Origin: Phycomyces nitens
Lineage: Eukaryota > Mucoromycota > Mucoromycetes > Mucorales > Phycomycetaceae
Length of the DNA: 64,000 bases
Reading direction: 5' to 3'
NCBI GenBank assembly: GCA_022702545.1
Contig: JAHRBC010000006.1
Location: forward strand, 1,736,001 to 1,800,000
Shown: one piece after another, positions 12,108-24,041 of the stretch
Layout: every line of letters begins with the position of its first letter
Position numbering within the stretch: the first letter of the stretch is position 1
The notes under the pieces: generated by a model
Database searches by the model: none
Told to the model about the DNA's origin: nothing
What the model saw: only the letters and a program-made list of their open reading frames with translations
Program-made: the position numbers and the translations under genes

Positions 12108-13769
12108 TCAAAACCCGTTATTCTCAGTCTTGATATTCTGCCGATGGTCTTCGCTTTTAATGATCTTTTGTCTTGGCTTTGTATCTTTGCGAATAGGAAT
12201 CTTGACGCCTTGTCTAGCAAAGCATTGGGACAGCAAGGTGGACTCTAAATATATTGTTATTTGCTGCGCTTTCTCTAAACGTAAAAAAAAAAGCAAAAAA
12301 AAAATACTCACGAGCCACGCCTGGAAACTGTTTTGCTGTATAGACCGTAAAGGGATTTGTGAATACTTTCTCTAGTGCTGGTTTCGGTTGAGTAGATATC
12401 TGATGGTTGTCGCGAGAAGAATTTTCAGAAAATATCGATCTACAGGAAAATTGAAGATAAATAAAAACAAAGAGAAAAAAAGAAAACCAATCGAGAAACT
12501 GTTTTTTAAAAAAATATATGAGTATATGCACATAATTACTTACGTGCCAATGTCAATAAACGAGAACCCCAGCCGAAAACGACCTTCGCTACGGAAGCTA
12601 ATGTCATGAAAAACAAAATAGATCCCAAGGTTCCCTTGAGAATCATAGAGCTTTGTGGCCGAGGCAACCGACGACCCAACCATGTTGCGTATCTTGACAG
12701 TTTGCGATATTTCACCTGTAAGACTATCTATCTGAGAGACTGCTAGGGAGTGATACACAAGATTTGCTTCAGTCTTGCCATCTTCTAACCAACTGTCACA
12801 TAAAACAACAAAAAAGGACACATTGACATTTCTAAACAAGAAACGCGAGCAATATTTAAATAATTGTAAAATAATTGTAAAATAATAATAATAATGATAA
12901 TGATAATAATAATAATGATCAATGATTATTTTTGTATGAATTAACATTAGATTCCTTACTCTGGATTGATCTCTTGGCCGTCCTTGGTTCTTATTGACAA
13001 TTGGAGAATCGGGGGTGGGGAGATTGGACGACGGTCCTTGTCGCCAAACCCACACATGCGAGCTCGCAAAGGCTGTTGGACAATCACAAGTTCAAAATCC
13101 CTAGAAAGAAAAAGAGCGTGTATTGAGGTGAGTCCATCGTGTTTTCCAAATATTTATTAATAAATCGTGTCTTTTGATTACACAATTCCCTTTTACTCTT
13201 CGGTTTTTAGAGTAATTTAGGAATACCCACCGTTCGTCGTTGGAAAAGGCCATTGCGCTTGGCAAATGATTTCCAAAAGTATAATCGTGAATAGAAGGCT
13301 GAGTGTCTGCTGCGAGCGGTAGTTGGCAGTCTTGTTGGTGGTCATAATCAGAGTAGATATTATTCCCAACAATCGAAGCAAATTCAGGCTCGGCCTTGAT
13401 GGACTGATTGCCCGAAGACTCGGTCGACTGGTTGTGATAACTAAAAGGTACGGGAGTATATGCCTGTCCTTCTATTGTGTAAGGATTGTGATAGTCGTAA
13501 GTTAAAGGTAGGTCGGTTCCGATACTTTGGCTAAGCTGCGACTCAAAGTCGGGCATAAAAGGAGGCATATCCATAGGATGATGTGCTGAGTGAGCCATGT
13601 GTAATTGGGGTGGGTAAGGAACTGGAGTCTGTGGGGTCTCGAGCGGTCGGAAGTTTGGCTGGGAGATGGGCGTAAAGTACTGAGGGTCTGAATAAGAGTA
13701 GATTTGTGGTTCTGGTTCAATGTCGATGGTTGGCGGAAAGGCCATGTTGGTTGGTATGAAAGGGTTCAT
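12108..13769 (-). CDS. Velvet domain transcription regulator (VosA/VelC-like)
   Basis: Fungal nuclear regulator of development and secondary metabolism; velvet domains bind DNA and dimerise. Exons in transcription order: 13769-13231, 13100-12960, 12792-12544, 12439-12312, 12244-12108, giving 397 aa. The first 180 residues are Pro/Ser/Gln/Tyr-rich and disordered, like a transactivation region. The velvet domain spans about 181-373. It opens with FELVIVQQPLRARMCGFGDK and DRRPISPPPILQL, continues with YFVFHDISFRSEGRFRLGF, and closes with FTVYTAKQFPGVA, then QSTLLSQCFARQGVKIPIRK. The C-terminus is short and basic. The long N-terminal extension before the domain resembles VelC more than VelB, which carries an insertion inside the domain. 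All four introns are GT-AG and fall inside or at the edge of the velvet domain. The stop is TGA. Confidence 0.95.
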
Positions 13770-15023
13770 GATATGTAAAAATATTTCCCTCTAACCCCAA
13801 GGATATCAATATGATAAGAAATATCAAAGGTGCCAAGTGGTAGAGAAAAATATAGTTATTATGACACCTATCCTTTTTATGAGAAAGAAGGATGTGAGAA
13901 AAAGAGAAAGAAAGAAAGAGGGGGTAGGACAGCTCTAGAATGAATTTGTTTTAAAAAGTAAAATAAAATAAAATATATATTTGGAGCCTCATCGTTGGTT
14001 TCACTACCAGTCCAATTTTGATATTCTGGATAGATCCCTTTTTTTATATGGTTATTATTATTGGCATTTTTTTGGTGAACTTATAACTACTCGTCTGGTG
14101 GCTTTTTCTCTCTTTCTTTTCGCTTATATTTTCATTAATCATTAGGTGTGTGTGCAGAATGCTTTACCCATGGGACCAAGATTATCCAAGCATTACATGA
14201 GAGAATGTATTAATATAAAGACAATGATGAAATGCACAGCCAAATCTGACAGAACAAGTCCCTTGTATTTTTTTGTCATAATTACCACAAATACCAGACT
14301 TGGCAAGAAATAATGTTTTCCCTTTAAAAACGAAAAAGAAAAAAAAAGAAAATTATTAGTGTTGCCCATGAATTTGTAATTGAACAGGTTACAAATCAAC
14401 CTTTACCCCAAGCACTCTGTATAAACCACCAAGAAATACAATACTATCATCAAATATAAATATATATTACAGGAACACAGACAAGGCAAATCTGGTGTAA
14501 GAAGCAGTAAGGGCTGATGGCTAAAGTATTTTTGAAAAAGAAATGTTTATAAATATACATGTAATTATCCAGTATGACAAAGCATTGAATAATCCATTAC
14601 AAATTACTCTTTTTAAAAAATAATAATAATAATTTATAAATCACATAATATATCATTGTTCTCAATTCGCCTAGAATATTCGACTCTACTAGCTTGATAT
14701 TTATATATAAAAAGGGTGCAATAATTGGGACCAATGTGTGTTTTGGCTTGTTTAATAAAGATTATGTTTGGCTTTGAAGCATGGGTAATTATAATAATTG
14801 TATTTCTTTTTTGGTTATTGGGTAAAGATCAGATAGAGAGAGAGAGAGAGAGAGAGAGGGTGGAGAGGTTTATTGTGGTAGTGAATATAAAGAGAATATA
14901 TATGTGAGTGATGATTTGTAAAGGTGGTGGTAATGAAGAATAAAGAATAAAGAAAGAAAGAATTGTGAGATGAAGTGTTTTGCTTTTTTGTGTGCGATTG
15001 TTGATTTGTGTGAGTTGTGCCTT
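13770..15023. other. Intergenic region upstream of the velvet gene
   Basis: No gene is supported. It contains poly-A/T tracts, an AG dinucleotide run at about 14836-14858, and AAT triplets near 14620. The part next to 13,769 should hold the velvet promoter. Confidence 0.4.
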
Positions 15024-16241
15024 TTAGGTGGTATATCCTGGGTGTTGATATTGGGCTTTAGGGTGGAAATAAGGCCGCATTGCTGCTGCTGAGTTGTCGT
15101 GTAGGGAGAAGTTGTTTCGCCAGAGGTCGTTGTGAAATGGCTGTTGTCTTTGGACGGGTTTGTGCATCGGCAGCACGATTTGGGCCGCAGAAGAATGCCA
15201 GTAAAGCTCATCCATTAATGGCTGAGCGTTGGCCATTGGATCTGGTTGGTTGGCACGCTGGCGATCGGGAGTAAAGTCCCACGGTGACTGCTCTGCCCAC
15301 AGTGAACCAGCAGTCTTCTTCATACTCTCGTCCTCCCCCCATCCACCTTTCCAGCCACCCGTCCAGCTACGGACAAATTCCAAGAAACGAGCCTTTTCTT
15401 CCTCGGTTATTGGATTCTTGGGCTCTGTTTGTAATGGTGCTGATACTGAAGATGCTGTTGATGTTGATGTTGCTTCAGAGTCTGCTTCTGCTTCTGCTTC
15501 CAGATCTGCTTCTGTCTTTTGTGCTTTTTTTACAGACGAATCTACCATTCTTGCAACCGAATTTTCCTCAATCGCCTTTACGCTGCCATTGCTGATATTT
15601 GAGTGGCTTGGGGTCGGTGAAATTGTGGGAGTGCTACTTTTGGAAGACACGGGTGAGTGAGGGGCAGTGGCTGATCGCACGCGCTCTGGTCCCACTGAGT
15701 TGTCATCGATCGTACGCGAACACAGTCCAAGTGAGGACATTGGGCGTGCTGTGGGTGATTTGCGACTAGAGACAGTGCCCTTTGAAGACATGGATTTTCC
15801 GGTTGGTCGAGGACTGCTGGTGCTTTCGTTCCAGGCACCTGCAGAAAGAGGGCGTGATGATGGTCGTTTTTTTGCTTCAACTTTAGGTACCAGTGTCTTG
15901 AGTCGTTCAATTTCTTGTTGGTAGTCGACACACTGCTTCATGCCTGCGAATGGGTCGTGGTCGGTATTCACAAATGGTCCAAACCCACCTGTAGGTGTGG
16001 TCTTTTTATTGCAGACATCGGTCCAACCCGATTTTCTGTCGTCCTCGATTTGTCGTGACTCGGATTCTTTTGTTGCGGTGGTAGTGGTAGTGGTGGTAGC
16101 GGTGGTAGCGGTGGTGGTAGTGGTGGTTGGCCAGCGAGCAGTTATTGTCGAGACAGGTGAAATAAGGGTCGTTCGCTTGCCAGAACGGCGTCGGTCGGAG
16201 ATGGAGTCCATGCTGAGTGTCTTTAGTTGTTTGGTGTTCAT
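15024..16241 (-). CDS. Low-complexity Ser/Thr-rich protein of unknown function
   Basis: One open frame of 405 aa from the ATG at 16241 (MNTKQLKTLSMDSISDRR) to a TAA at 15024. The frame extends upstream to 16307, but that part is hydrophobic and UTR-like, so the internal ATG was chosen. Visible features are a poly-Thr stretch encoded by ACC repeats (about residues 36-60), a short predicted helix QQEIERLKTLVPKVEAKKRP, a long Ser/Pro/Thr-rich disordered middle, an Ala/Glu repeat (LEAEAEADSEATSTSTA), and a C-terminal half with TEEEKARFLEFVRSWTGGW and a His/Gln/Pro-rich tail. The FVRSWTGGWKGGW segment and the LWAEQSPWDF stretch look structured and may be the conserved part. I do not recognise the family. 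It probably has at least one untranslated upstream exon. Confidence 0.7.
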   Translation of the reverse strand: MNTKQLKTLSMDSISDRRRSGKRTTLISPVSTITARWPTTTTTTATTATTTTTTTATKESESRQIEDDRKSGWTDVCNKKTTPTGGFGPFVNTDHDPFAGMKQCVDYQQEIERLKTLVPKVEAKKRPSSRPLSAGAWNESTSSPRPTGKSMSSKGTVSSRKSPTARPMSSLGLCSRTIDDNSVGPERVRSATAPHSPVSSKSSTPTISPTPSHSNISNGSVKAIEENSVARMVDSSVKKAQKTEADLEAEAEADSEATSTSTASSVSAPLQTEPKNPITEEEKARFLEFVRSWTGGWKGGWGEDESMKKTAGSLWAEQSPWDFTPDRQRANQPDPMANAQPLMDELYWHSSAAQIVLPMHKPVQRQQPFHNDLWRNNFSLHDNSAAAMRPYFHPKAQYQHPGYTT

Positions 16242-18786
16242 GCTGTGTACAAAAAGAAAGAGGAAAAAATAAATGGAAAGGGGGTTTATGGTTGTATATA
16301 TACACAAGAAAATAAATTCAAAAAAAGAAGAGGTCTAGTAAAGGTTAAAAAGGGGAGTGAGGGGCAATGGTCATAAGATTGGTGTGACGTTAACAAAATA
16401 AAATAAAATAAAATATAAAATAAAAAAAAGGTTGCAGGCAAGAAAGAGAATGAAGGAAGAGGAAATAAGAACAGGGGGTGACTGAATCGACAAGGCAGAC
16501 TTGAGATGAACAAACAGGCGTTGGTGTTTTCAGCGTTTCCACGGTTTATTATTATTATTATTATTATTTGGTTAGAGGTGTGGATTTCGGTAAAAAGATG
16601 AATTGGAGCGGATTACGAGATGATAGGGAAGTAGTGCTCAAAGAAGAGAGGAAAAAAAAGGTGGGTTTTCGTTTGGTTCCAACCAAGAAAAAAAAAACTC
16701 GGCTGCCACAAGCCACCCGGTCAACGTAAGCAAGTGGGATGTCACTTCCCCTTCTCTTTTGGATTCCTTTATTTGACAGCCCTGACTGTAAATTAGTGAG
16801 ATGTAGTTTATAGAGAGGATTTCCCAAGAGTGAATAAAGAGGCCGTTTTGTGAATCACTAGACATTTAAATGGACATGAAAATATTGACAAATCTTCAAC
16901 ACTTGTATTATTCTTGTTACTATTATTATGATTATTATTATTATTATGACTATTATGATTATTCAAATACCACATGTTCTAGAAGATACTTTTTGGAATT
17001 CATTTATTCTCAGGGGAACCAGTTCAAAACTGAAATCCCAATGAACATGGGTATCTTTTTTTATTTTCTTATTTAAAAGTGTTTATAACAATATGTCAAT
17101 TCCATAGCACAATTGTGGGTATCATTTATTACGGGTATCGTACAACCCCAACCCACAGGCACTAAGCAAGAATTGCCAAGCAAAATGAATTTAATTATTA
17201 TTATTTTATTTTATTTTTTTGAAATGCCTCTTTACTGTTGTACATTTTCCAACTTGATTATTTACAGCAGCAATTCAAGAAGAATTTATGAAAGCTAAAA
17301 TTTATATATGATTGTGCAATAGAACCAATTGGGCTGTATTTCTCGATACAACTGCAATATATGCTTTTGCACCAAATCAAAACGGTCTATTACTATTATT
17401 ACTTTTGTTAGTTGTGTACCTTGATAAAGCTGTAGGGGACCTATTGGCCAGATTGACATGAAAAAATATATCTAGTCTTAAATCATGAACATAAAGAAGT
17501 GCCACTTGCAAAAATAAAATAAAAAATTGAAGTGAATTGAAATTCAAATTTATTTATTTTATTTATATTTTATTTTAAAAACAAGTACAATTTCACTGAG
17601 TATGTTTCAGAATCATGGCTGTACATATTCTAGCCTGAGTTTCATTGAAACATAAAACATATTCGGCAGACTGTTTGGAATATTTGTTCAATTTAGAACA
17701 TTTTATGGAACATGCAAGTTACTAGCTTGAAACCATATTACTTTCTGCCATTATGTGGCACCTTTGGAAGGCGCCAATTGGTATGATGGCACATGTAGTT
17801 ATATTCTTAGAATCCCCATGTCAAAGATCATGGTAAAGTTTTAAATGTCTCTAAATTAAAAAGAAAAGAAAAAAGAGAGAGAGTGCATATTCCTGGTAAA
17901 CTATCAAGCCTGTCAAGGATACAAATTGCCTACTCAAACACAGCGAGCATTTAGTCTCTCCCATTGGGTTAGCACTTTGTATGCCTCTGACGTCTTTAAA
18001 AATGCCAATTCGCCAAGAGGTATCTTGATAGTTACTCTTTTGATACACCCTTTTTTTCTTCCCTTGACCTATTTGATCAAGAGAGATAATGATGAACAAA
18101 GGGGCTGTGGCTTGCATAGCTCAATATGTTCTTTCTCTTGCATTGGCCCATCGATCAGCAAATACATTGATTATTTGTATCACACACTTTATATGAACTG
18201 TTCTTAAGCCGGTTTTGGAAATGTTTATATATATATATACGGGACTGTTTAAATATCCGACTGATACAGCCAACCTTGTCTTTAAAACAACAGGATCAGA
18301 GAATAATGCAGAGTGCTTTTAATTCTCGGGCATAGGTGTCTGGAGGACTGGTTTCTTATATATATAAGCCTATGATTTTGGGTAACCATGGATACTGGAA
18401 ATGGATATTGGTACCAATGTGATGGTAGCAGTAATAATCACTATATATAGTGATACTTTTTTTGGTAGTGCACAAGCAACAATTCCGCCGAGTGCAACTT
18501 CCACCCGCTGTCCCACAACTATCACAATTACACTGCAAGTGCTGTAATAGATAAATTGGTACACACTCCATAATAGCCTCATGGGTTGCGTACAAGAGAA
18601 GCAAGGCTTACAAGAAAAGCCAGTACCGAAAGCAGCTTGCGGTTATTCAAAGGGGAAAAAGTCCACCATGCATGCAGTGTACAACAAAGAAAAAACCCGA
18701 TTGTATGTATTTATTTTCTTTTCAGAAAAAATTAAAGGCGCTTTCTTCTTGATCAGCTTATTGTTCATTTCTCTTTGTACTGTCTA
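16242..18786. other. 2.5-kb intergenic region, no supported gene
   Basis: Only AT-rich sequence, triplet repeats (TTA at about 16545-16567, TAT/GAT at about 16915-16965) and short shadow ORFs are visible. The block at 18,200-18,786 precedes the iron transporter and probably holds its promoter. Confidence 0.45.
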
Positions 18787-19823
18787 ATGTCTGCAATCCT
18801 CAACAAACTTCGTCGTCGCCATTCTCATGAGTATGCTCCTTACCAACATCTCGAGCAACACTTTGAATCTGCCGAGATCGTCCGTGATACTATCATTGGT
18901 TTGTCAGGTAAATAACCAGAGTCTTTTTTTTTGGACAAGATAAAACGCTGGACGCCCTTTTGATCGTCTGTATTTTATGCTGCCAGATGGTCTTACGGTG
19001 CCATTTGCTTTGGCTGCTGGTCTGTCTTCTCTTGGCAACTCAAAGCTCGTTATTTACGGTGGTGCAGCAGGTGAATAAGATTTACTTTTGCTTCTTTTAT
19101 TTTATCAGAGAAACTCATGTAAATTTATCTGTAGAACTTGTGAGGTAAATCAAAAGAATATATATTGATTAAACACGTCTATTGAAACGATGAATGGCTA
19201 AAAATTAATAAAGTGGTGCAATCTCTATGGGTCTCGGTGGATATCTTGCTGCTCGATCAGAGATTGACCATTACCGCACCGAGCGTCTTCGTGAAGAGCG
19301 GGAAGTGGAAGAGTGTCCTCAGGATGAAGAAGATGAGATTGTGGAGATCTTGGAACCCTATGGTCTTGATCGTGAAACCCTCCAACCTCTGATTGATAAG
19401 CTCAAGAGTGATCCTGAGAAGTTTGTAGACTTTATGATGAAGTTTGAGCTGAATCTGGAGATGCCAGATCCTCGCCGTAGTTGGGTAAGCTACTTTTAGG
19501 CGCGGTGAATCGGCCTAAAATGATGTGATGGCTGACTGCTTATGTTTCCAAAGATCTCCGCACTCACAATCGGTGTGTCCTACTTCGTTGGAGGTCTGAT
19601 CCCACTCTTGCCCTATCTCTTCTTGGAAGATGCAATGCTGGCTTTGTATGTGTCCGTAGCAGTGACCTCTTTGACACTGTTGGTGTTTGGTTACGTGAAG
19701 AGCAAGTTGGTCAATCCTGATGGTGCATTTATGGGTGCTGTCCAGACTCTGCTGATTGGAGCTGTAGCAGCAGGCGCCAGTTATGGCATTGTGAAGCTAC
19801 TTCCATCTGAGCCTGGCTTTTGA
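18787..19823 (+). CDS. CCC1: CCC1/VIT1-family vacuolar iron/manganese transporter
   Basis: Moves Fe2+ or Mn2+ into the vacuole for storage and detoxification. Exons are 18787-18907, 18987-19070, 19135-19144, 19214-19484 and 19554-19823, giving 251 aa with all joins in frame. The third exon is only 10 nt; without it neither the frame nor the family motif AELVxGAISMGLGGYLAA is recovered. Features in order: ESAEIVRDTIIGLSDGLTVP (first membrane helix, with the conserved Asp), AAGLSSLGNSKLVIYGGAAE, GAISMGLGGYLAARSEIDHY, an acidic cytosolic metal-binding loop (EEREVEECPQDEEDEIVEI), then three C-terminal helices including ALTIGVSYFVGGLIPLLPYL and TLLIGAVAAGASYGIVKLLP. The length is normal for the family. 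The stop is TGA. Confidence 0.94.
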
Positions 19824-20471
19824 TGAACAAATTTTCTGATCTTATAACCACTCTAATATCCACTACATTTTAGACCCTCTAAACCCTCCCCCCCCCTTCT
19901 TTTGCCCTTCTTTATATATATATATATATATATAACATTGCTATTATTCTCCAAATATATATTTAAATATAAAATCCTCAAGTGATTTGTAATATAAAAC
20001 AAACCAAGGCATGGTTAATAATAATAATAATAATATAGATTTTATACAGCCCAATAAACCTGTAAAGTCCCTTGCATACTAGTACTAGTAATAGTGTATT
20101 TGTCTTGCAATTAGCCTATATAGGACAAAGGGAGACTCTCACACAAAAAGACGACAAAAGGGGCAAGTTTATATAAATATAAATATACATATATAAATAT
20201 AAATATACATATATATATAAAAATATAAATTTATCTTATTTTTGGTTTTGTGAATCAAGAGTTTGATGGCATCTATTCAAAGGAGACAAAAGGAGGCTGA
20301 GACAAAATGTCAATCAGGCAAACCAAACCAAAAATATCAACTTTATTCAATGTATAAATACAATCAACTGTCATTTCTCACCCTTTGGCATAAATAGACA
20401 TATATATATATATATTCTTGTTTTTTGTTTTCTTATTTATTTCTTTCTCTCTTTCTTTTTTGGCGTGTATA
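19824..20471. other. AT-rich intergenic spacer with TA repeats
   Basis: No gene. It holds a TA run at about 19913-19934, AAT triplets at about 20020-20035, and a 22-bp TATATAAATATAAATATACA-type unit repeated at about 20170-20215. A TA-rich stretch near 20400 precedes the polysaccharide lyase start. Confidence 0.5.
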
Positions 20472-20866
20472 ATGCGAATCTTGCTGTTTGTTGGGTTGCT
20501 TGGCTCTCTGGGTCTAGTCAATGGACAGCAAAATGGTGCTCAGGACATGAATGTTTTCTTGGAACGAAAGAACCAAAACACGGTCCAGACAGCCTTGGCT
20601 ACTTATTTGCCTGACACTTGGCAAGTATATTTGTGTGTGTGTGTGTGTGGATCTGTGTATTTATTGGTGTGTTTGTGTTTTTCTTTAATAGGATCGGTAA
20701 TCTGTCCTCTCAGGGAATATGGCCAGATATCGACTATTCAACTGGCTGCGATGGAAGGTTATAAATATATAACCAATATCCAGATTGATGATTCTAACTA
20801 GTCTAAAATCAATCTAACAGAAGGGCAAACTGGCCAGCTCAAAATCACTTTCAGCGTATTGGTGAG

Positions 20867-20914
<48 letters not shown>

Positions 20915-22948
20915 GAAATGTCCCCTAAACTATACCAATTTCCCATCCTCATTCTTGTAAAAAAATATAGTTATAATGGCCAGTCTGTGGTATGTCAATC
21001 AATCTGATGAGTCTCTTGTCACAAAATCCTCTCTGGCCATGGACTACTGGTTCAGTAACAACTATGTCCCGGATTCCTGCATTGACATGGGTGGACTGAG
21101 CAATAATACCTGTCCTTGCGGCACACCTGGCTTCTGGAGCACAAACTGGTTTGGACAGGTAAGACTATACTCTTTAATTACCTGAATGACACCTGTTTTG
21201 GCCAATAGATGATCCTTTTGCCCAGGATAATCAGCAATGCTTGTTTGCTACTTAAGCCTCGCTTGACAGACACCCAGCTTGGAAACTGCACAAGTGTCAC
21301 AAAGAGGGCGTTTGACAAGGTGGACGACTTTATCTTTTCAATTGGCTACATGACCGGATCAAACATGCTTGACGTCTCCTCGATTGGCATGGCCGAGGCC
21401 CTCTTGACAAACAACTTGACATTAATGACAAGGGCACTTGGCTACTTTTATGGCCAACTAGCCATCACTCCCCTCAACCAAGACGGCATCAAACAAGACG
21501 GCTCCTTTCTTCAGCACTTTGGACAACTCTATACCGGAAACTATGGAAAGGACTTTATCAACAGTGTCCTGCGAATCTTTATTCAGACAGCAAATACCAC
21601 CTTTGCGCCCACTCTCCAGACCCAGCTAGCGTTTGAGACCCTTCTGGAAGGTACCGAGTGGATGATCGTGGGGCATCCAAACCAGACCCTTTGGTGGGAC
21701 TATAGCACAATCGGCCGCATGGTCTCATTTCCGGTTAGTAGCCACCAGGCTAGCGGAGGAGTGGCGATCAACATCAGCCAGATCACGGATGCTACGACCG
21801 GCTGGTCCCATCAGCCAGCGTTTGAAGCGATTGTGGACCGCTTGCAGACCAATACTACCATGAGTCCCAACCGAGGACCCTTGACGGGAACCCGCTACTT
21901 CTACTCCTCAGACTACCTTGTTCATCGTACACGCCGGGCAATTGTTACACTCAAAATGTATTCTAAGCGTACTACCAATGCCGAGTGTAACAACAGCCAA
22001 AGTCCATATGGTTTTCATTTGAGCGATGGTGCTATTTATACCTACCGAACGGGAGAAGAGTATGTCGACGTGTTTGCCAGCTGGGATTGGGACCTTGTGC
22101 CGGGAACAACGGTTGATGTGGGAAATACTCCCCTAGAGTGCAACCTTACCCAATGGACGGGGATAGAGTCCTTTGTTGGTAGTGCCACTCACGGCGAACT
22201 TGGCATAGCTGTAATGAACTACACCAACCCAATGACACACAAACTCTCTTGGCAAAAGACCTTTGTGTTCTTTTCTGGTGGCTATGCTGTCCAGCTAGAC
22301 AATGTCCGTCCAAACCCTCCAAATGTCACTACCACTCTTGACCAGCGTCGGTTGAGTGGGCCAGTATATGTCAACCGTCAGGCTATCTCGAGTACCTCTG
22401 TTGCTGTGAAATCTACAGACTACATGTCGGTATGGCATGATCGTATTGGCTACACGCTTATTGCAGACGAGCTCCAGATCAATACCGTACCAAGACAAGG
22501 CAACTGGTCTGCGTTGGGTATCTCAAATGATACCCAGACCATGTCTTTATTCACACCAACTGCCAAGAACCTCAAGTCCTATGTTGTCCAGATTGATGTT
22601 GAGCCTGACTATGGGCCTGTTACTGGCCTTGTTTTGGTCCAAAACAACACTGGCACAGCAAACGTCCGTGGTGCCTATACATCTGACTATTGGGCTCTTG
22701 CGTTTTGGAGTGCAGGTAGCTACATATCAGACACCATTTCCATCACTGTCAGCCACCCTGTTGTCCTGATATTGCAGCCTACAGTCCATGTATCCACTCA
22801 CAAATGGGACCTTTCTGTTGCTGATCCTACCCAGGCCCTTTTGTCTGTTCATATCGATCTCCAATGGTCCAGCCAATCTGTCCAGACAATTGATGTTGAC
22901 TTGCCATCCGGAAACCAGGCAGGAAGCTCTGTGCTGGTGGCTGTTTAA
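20472..22948 (+). CDS. Secreted polysaccharide lyase family 8 protein (hyaluronate/chondroitin/xanthan lyase-like)
   Basis: Likely cleaves uronic-acid polysaccharides by beta-elimination outside the cell. Exons are 20472-20620, 20692-20757, 20821-20861, 20971-21158 and 21209-22948, giving 727 aa. MRILLFVGLLGSLGLVNGQQ is a clear signal peptide. The N-terminal alpha/alpha toroid is followed by a beta-sandwich C-terminal half. Catalytic residues known for the family are present with correct spacing: Asn200 in TGSNMLDVSS, His251 in DGSFLQHFGQ and Tyr260 in YTGNYG. The KRTTNAE motif also matches the family's Arg/Asn/Glu segment. NWFGQMILLPRII corresponds to the aromatic patch region usually written NWWDWEIG; here it is degenerate. 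Many N-glycosylation sequons (NTT, NLT, NQT, NYT) fit secretion. Intron 1 has a GC donor (GCAAGT at 20621) and intron 3 contains a long ATT repeat. The exact substrate cannot be told from sequence. Confidence 0.9.
20868..20912. repeat. (ATT)n microsatellite in the polysaccharide lyase intron 3
   Basis: About 14 perfect ATT units fill most of the 5' half of the 109-bp intron 3 of the family 8 lyase gene. The same triplet recurs at about 41625-41657 and in the first intron of the CTDK gene. Confidence 0.85.
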
Positions 22949-23136
22949 TTAGATATTAAAATGCTAGCTAGAAATTAATAGTAGCCCTAATAATAAACTC
23001 AATCAAGGCTGTAATTCATGATACATATATATAACTCTGGTTTGGACAGGCATGCTTTTATTAGGCTAATTTTATAGATGGTGAATAGACATTGGTGAAT
23101 AGACATTGGTGGGTGGTATCAATACAATGTTAATAA

Positions 23137-24041
23137 TCACAGGCTCATCTTGCTCATCCAATGTTCCATCTGTGAGCGATCAATTTCAGCATCCAAGTAT
23201 TCTTGGCCACCTTGATCGAGAAACTCCCTTTGGACGTATTCTTCGTACGATTCGTACTCTTCCTTTGTGTTTTCTACAGATATGTTTAGACGATTGAATA
23301 TAAAGGCACAACCGTACCATGGTGCTTGTACAGTTGGTACAGGAGGTCTGATACACGCGCCACTGCATCTGGCTGATAGAATGACACACTCTTGATCACT
23401 AATCCATAGTTGGTCTCCCAGGTAGCTTGATCCCAGCTATTAGGACCATGGAACACGGTAAGAAATATGTTGTAACATTCATCATTGGCCATGGCATAGC
23501 GAATCTCTTTTCTAAAAGCTTCTTCGATGACTAGGATAGAATGGCAGAGGTTAGGATGTCTCGACGAGATCTCTAGAACCCATCAATACTCACCAGAATT
23601 AACCCATCTATGCTCTTCTTGCCACTGACTATCGATGGCTTCTGCATAGGGAAAGTTGTATCTGAGGAGGAACTCGGAGCACCTTTTTCTTCTCTCATGA
23701 TCAGTAACCAGTTGATCTTGAAACAATAGATAGGCAATACATTCGGCTAAAGTGTCTTGTGGTAACATGGTGTGGAGAGAAGACAAGACGTCCAGGTGCT
23801 CGGCAAGTCTTCGCCAAAGACCGTCATAGCCTGGGTCTGTTTTTGCTACTTGGATAATGTTGCGCATTATCTCCCAGGGTCTTTCGGCTAGAAGCGGCTT
23901 AATCTGGTCTTCCAGGGCTTCCAGAGGTAGGATTGAGGCTGGCTGGAGCAAAAGGCGCCTAAAGAGTACAAGGATTCCATAGTCTCCGTCCTTTAGGGAT
24001 TTGTAGATTTCGAGCAGGCAATGGAGGACTACAAGAGGCAT
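23137..24041 (-). CDS. Conserved-looking hypothetical protein, 265 aa
   Basis: Exons in transcription order: 24041-23594, 23530-23318, 23273-23137, with GT-AG introns and a TGA stop. The product is helical and mostly soluble, with many Leu, Trp and acidic residues. Recognisable stretches are LVVLHCLLEIYKSLKDGDYG, RPWEIMRNIIQVAKTDPGYD, NIFLTVFHGPNSWDQATWET, SFYQPDAVARVSDLLYQLYK, and an acidic, Tyr-rich C-terminus (ENTKEEYESYEEYVQREFLD). There is no signal peptide and no membrane helix. The alpha-helical repeats could be HEAT-like, but I cannot name a family. It shares a 393-bp divergent promoter region with the CTDK-I gamma subunit gene, which may only reflect compact gene spacing. Confidence 0.78.

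Noticed and set aside
15229..15931. Several overlapping ORFs opposite or shifted from the 405-aa gene
   Set aside because: They are shadows of the longer low-complexity frame on the minus strand.
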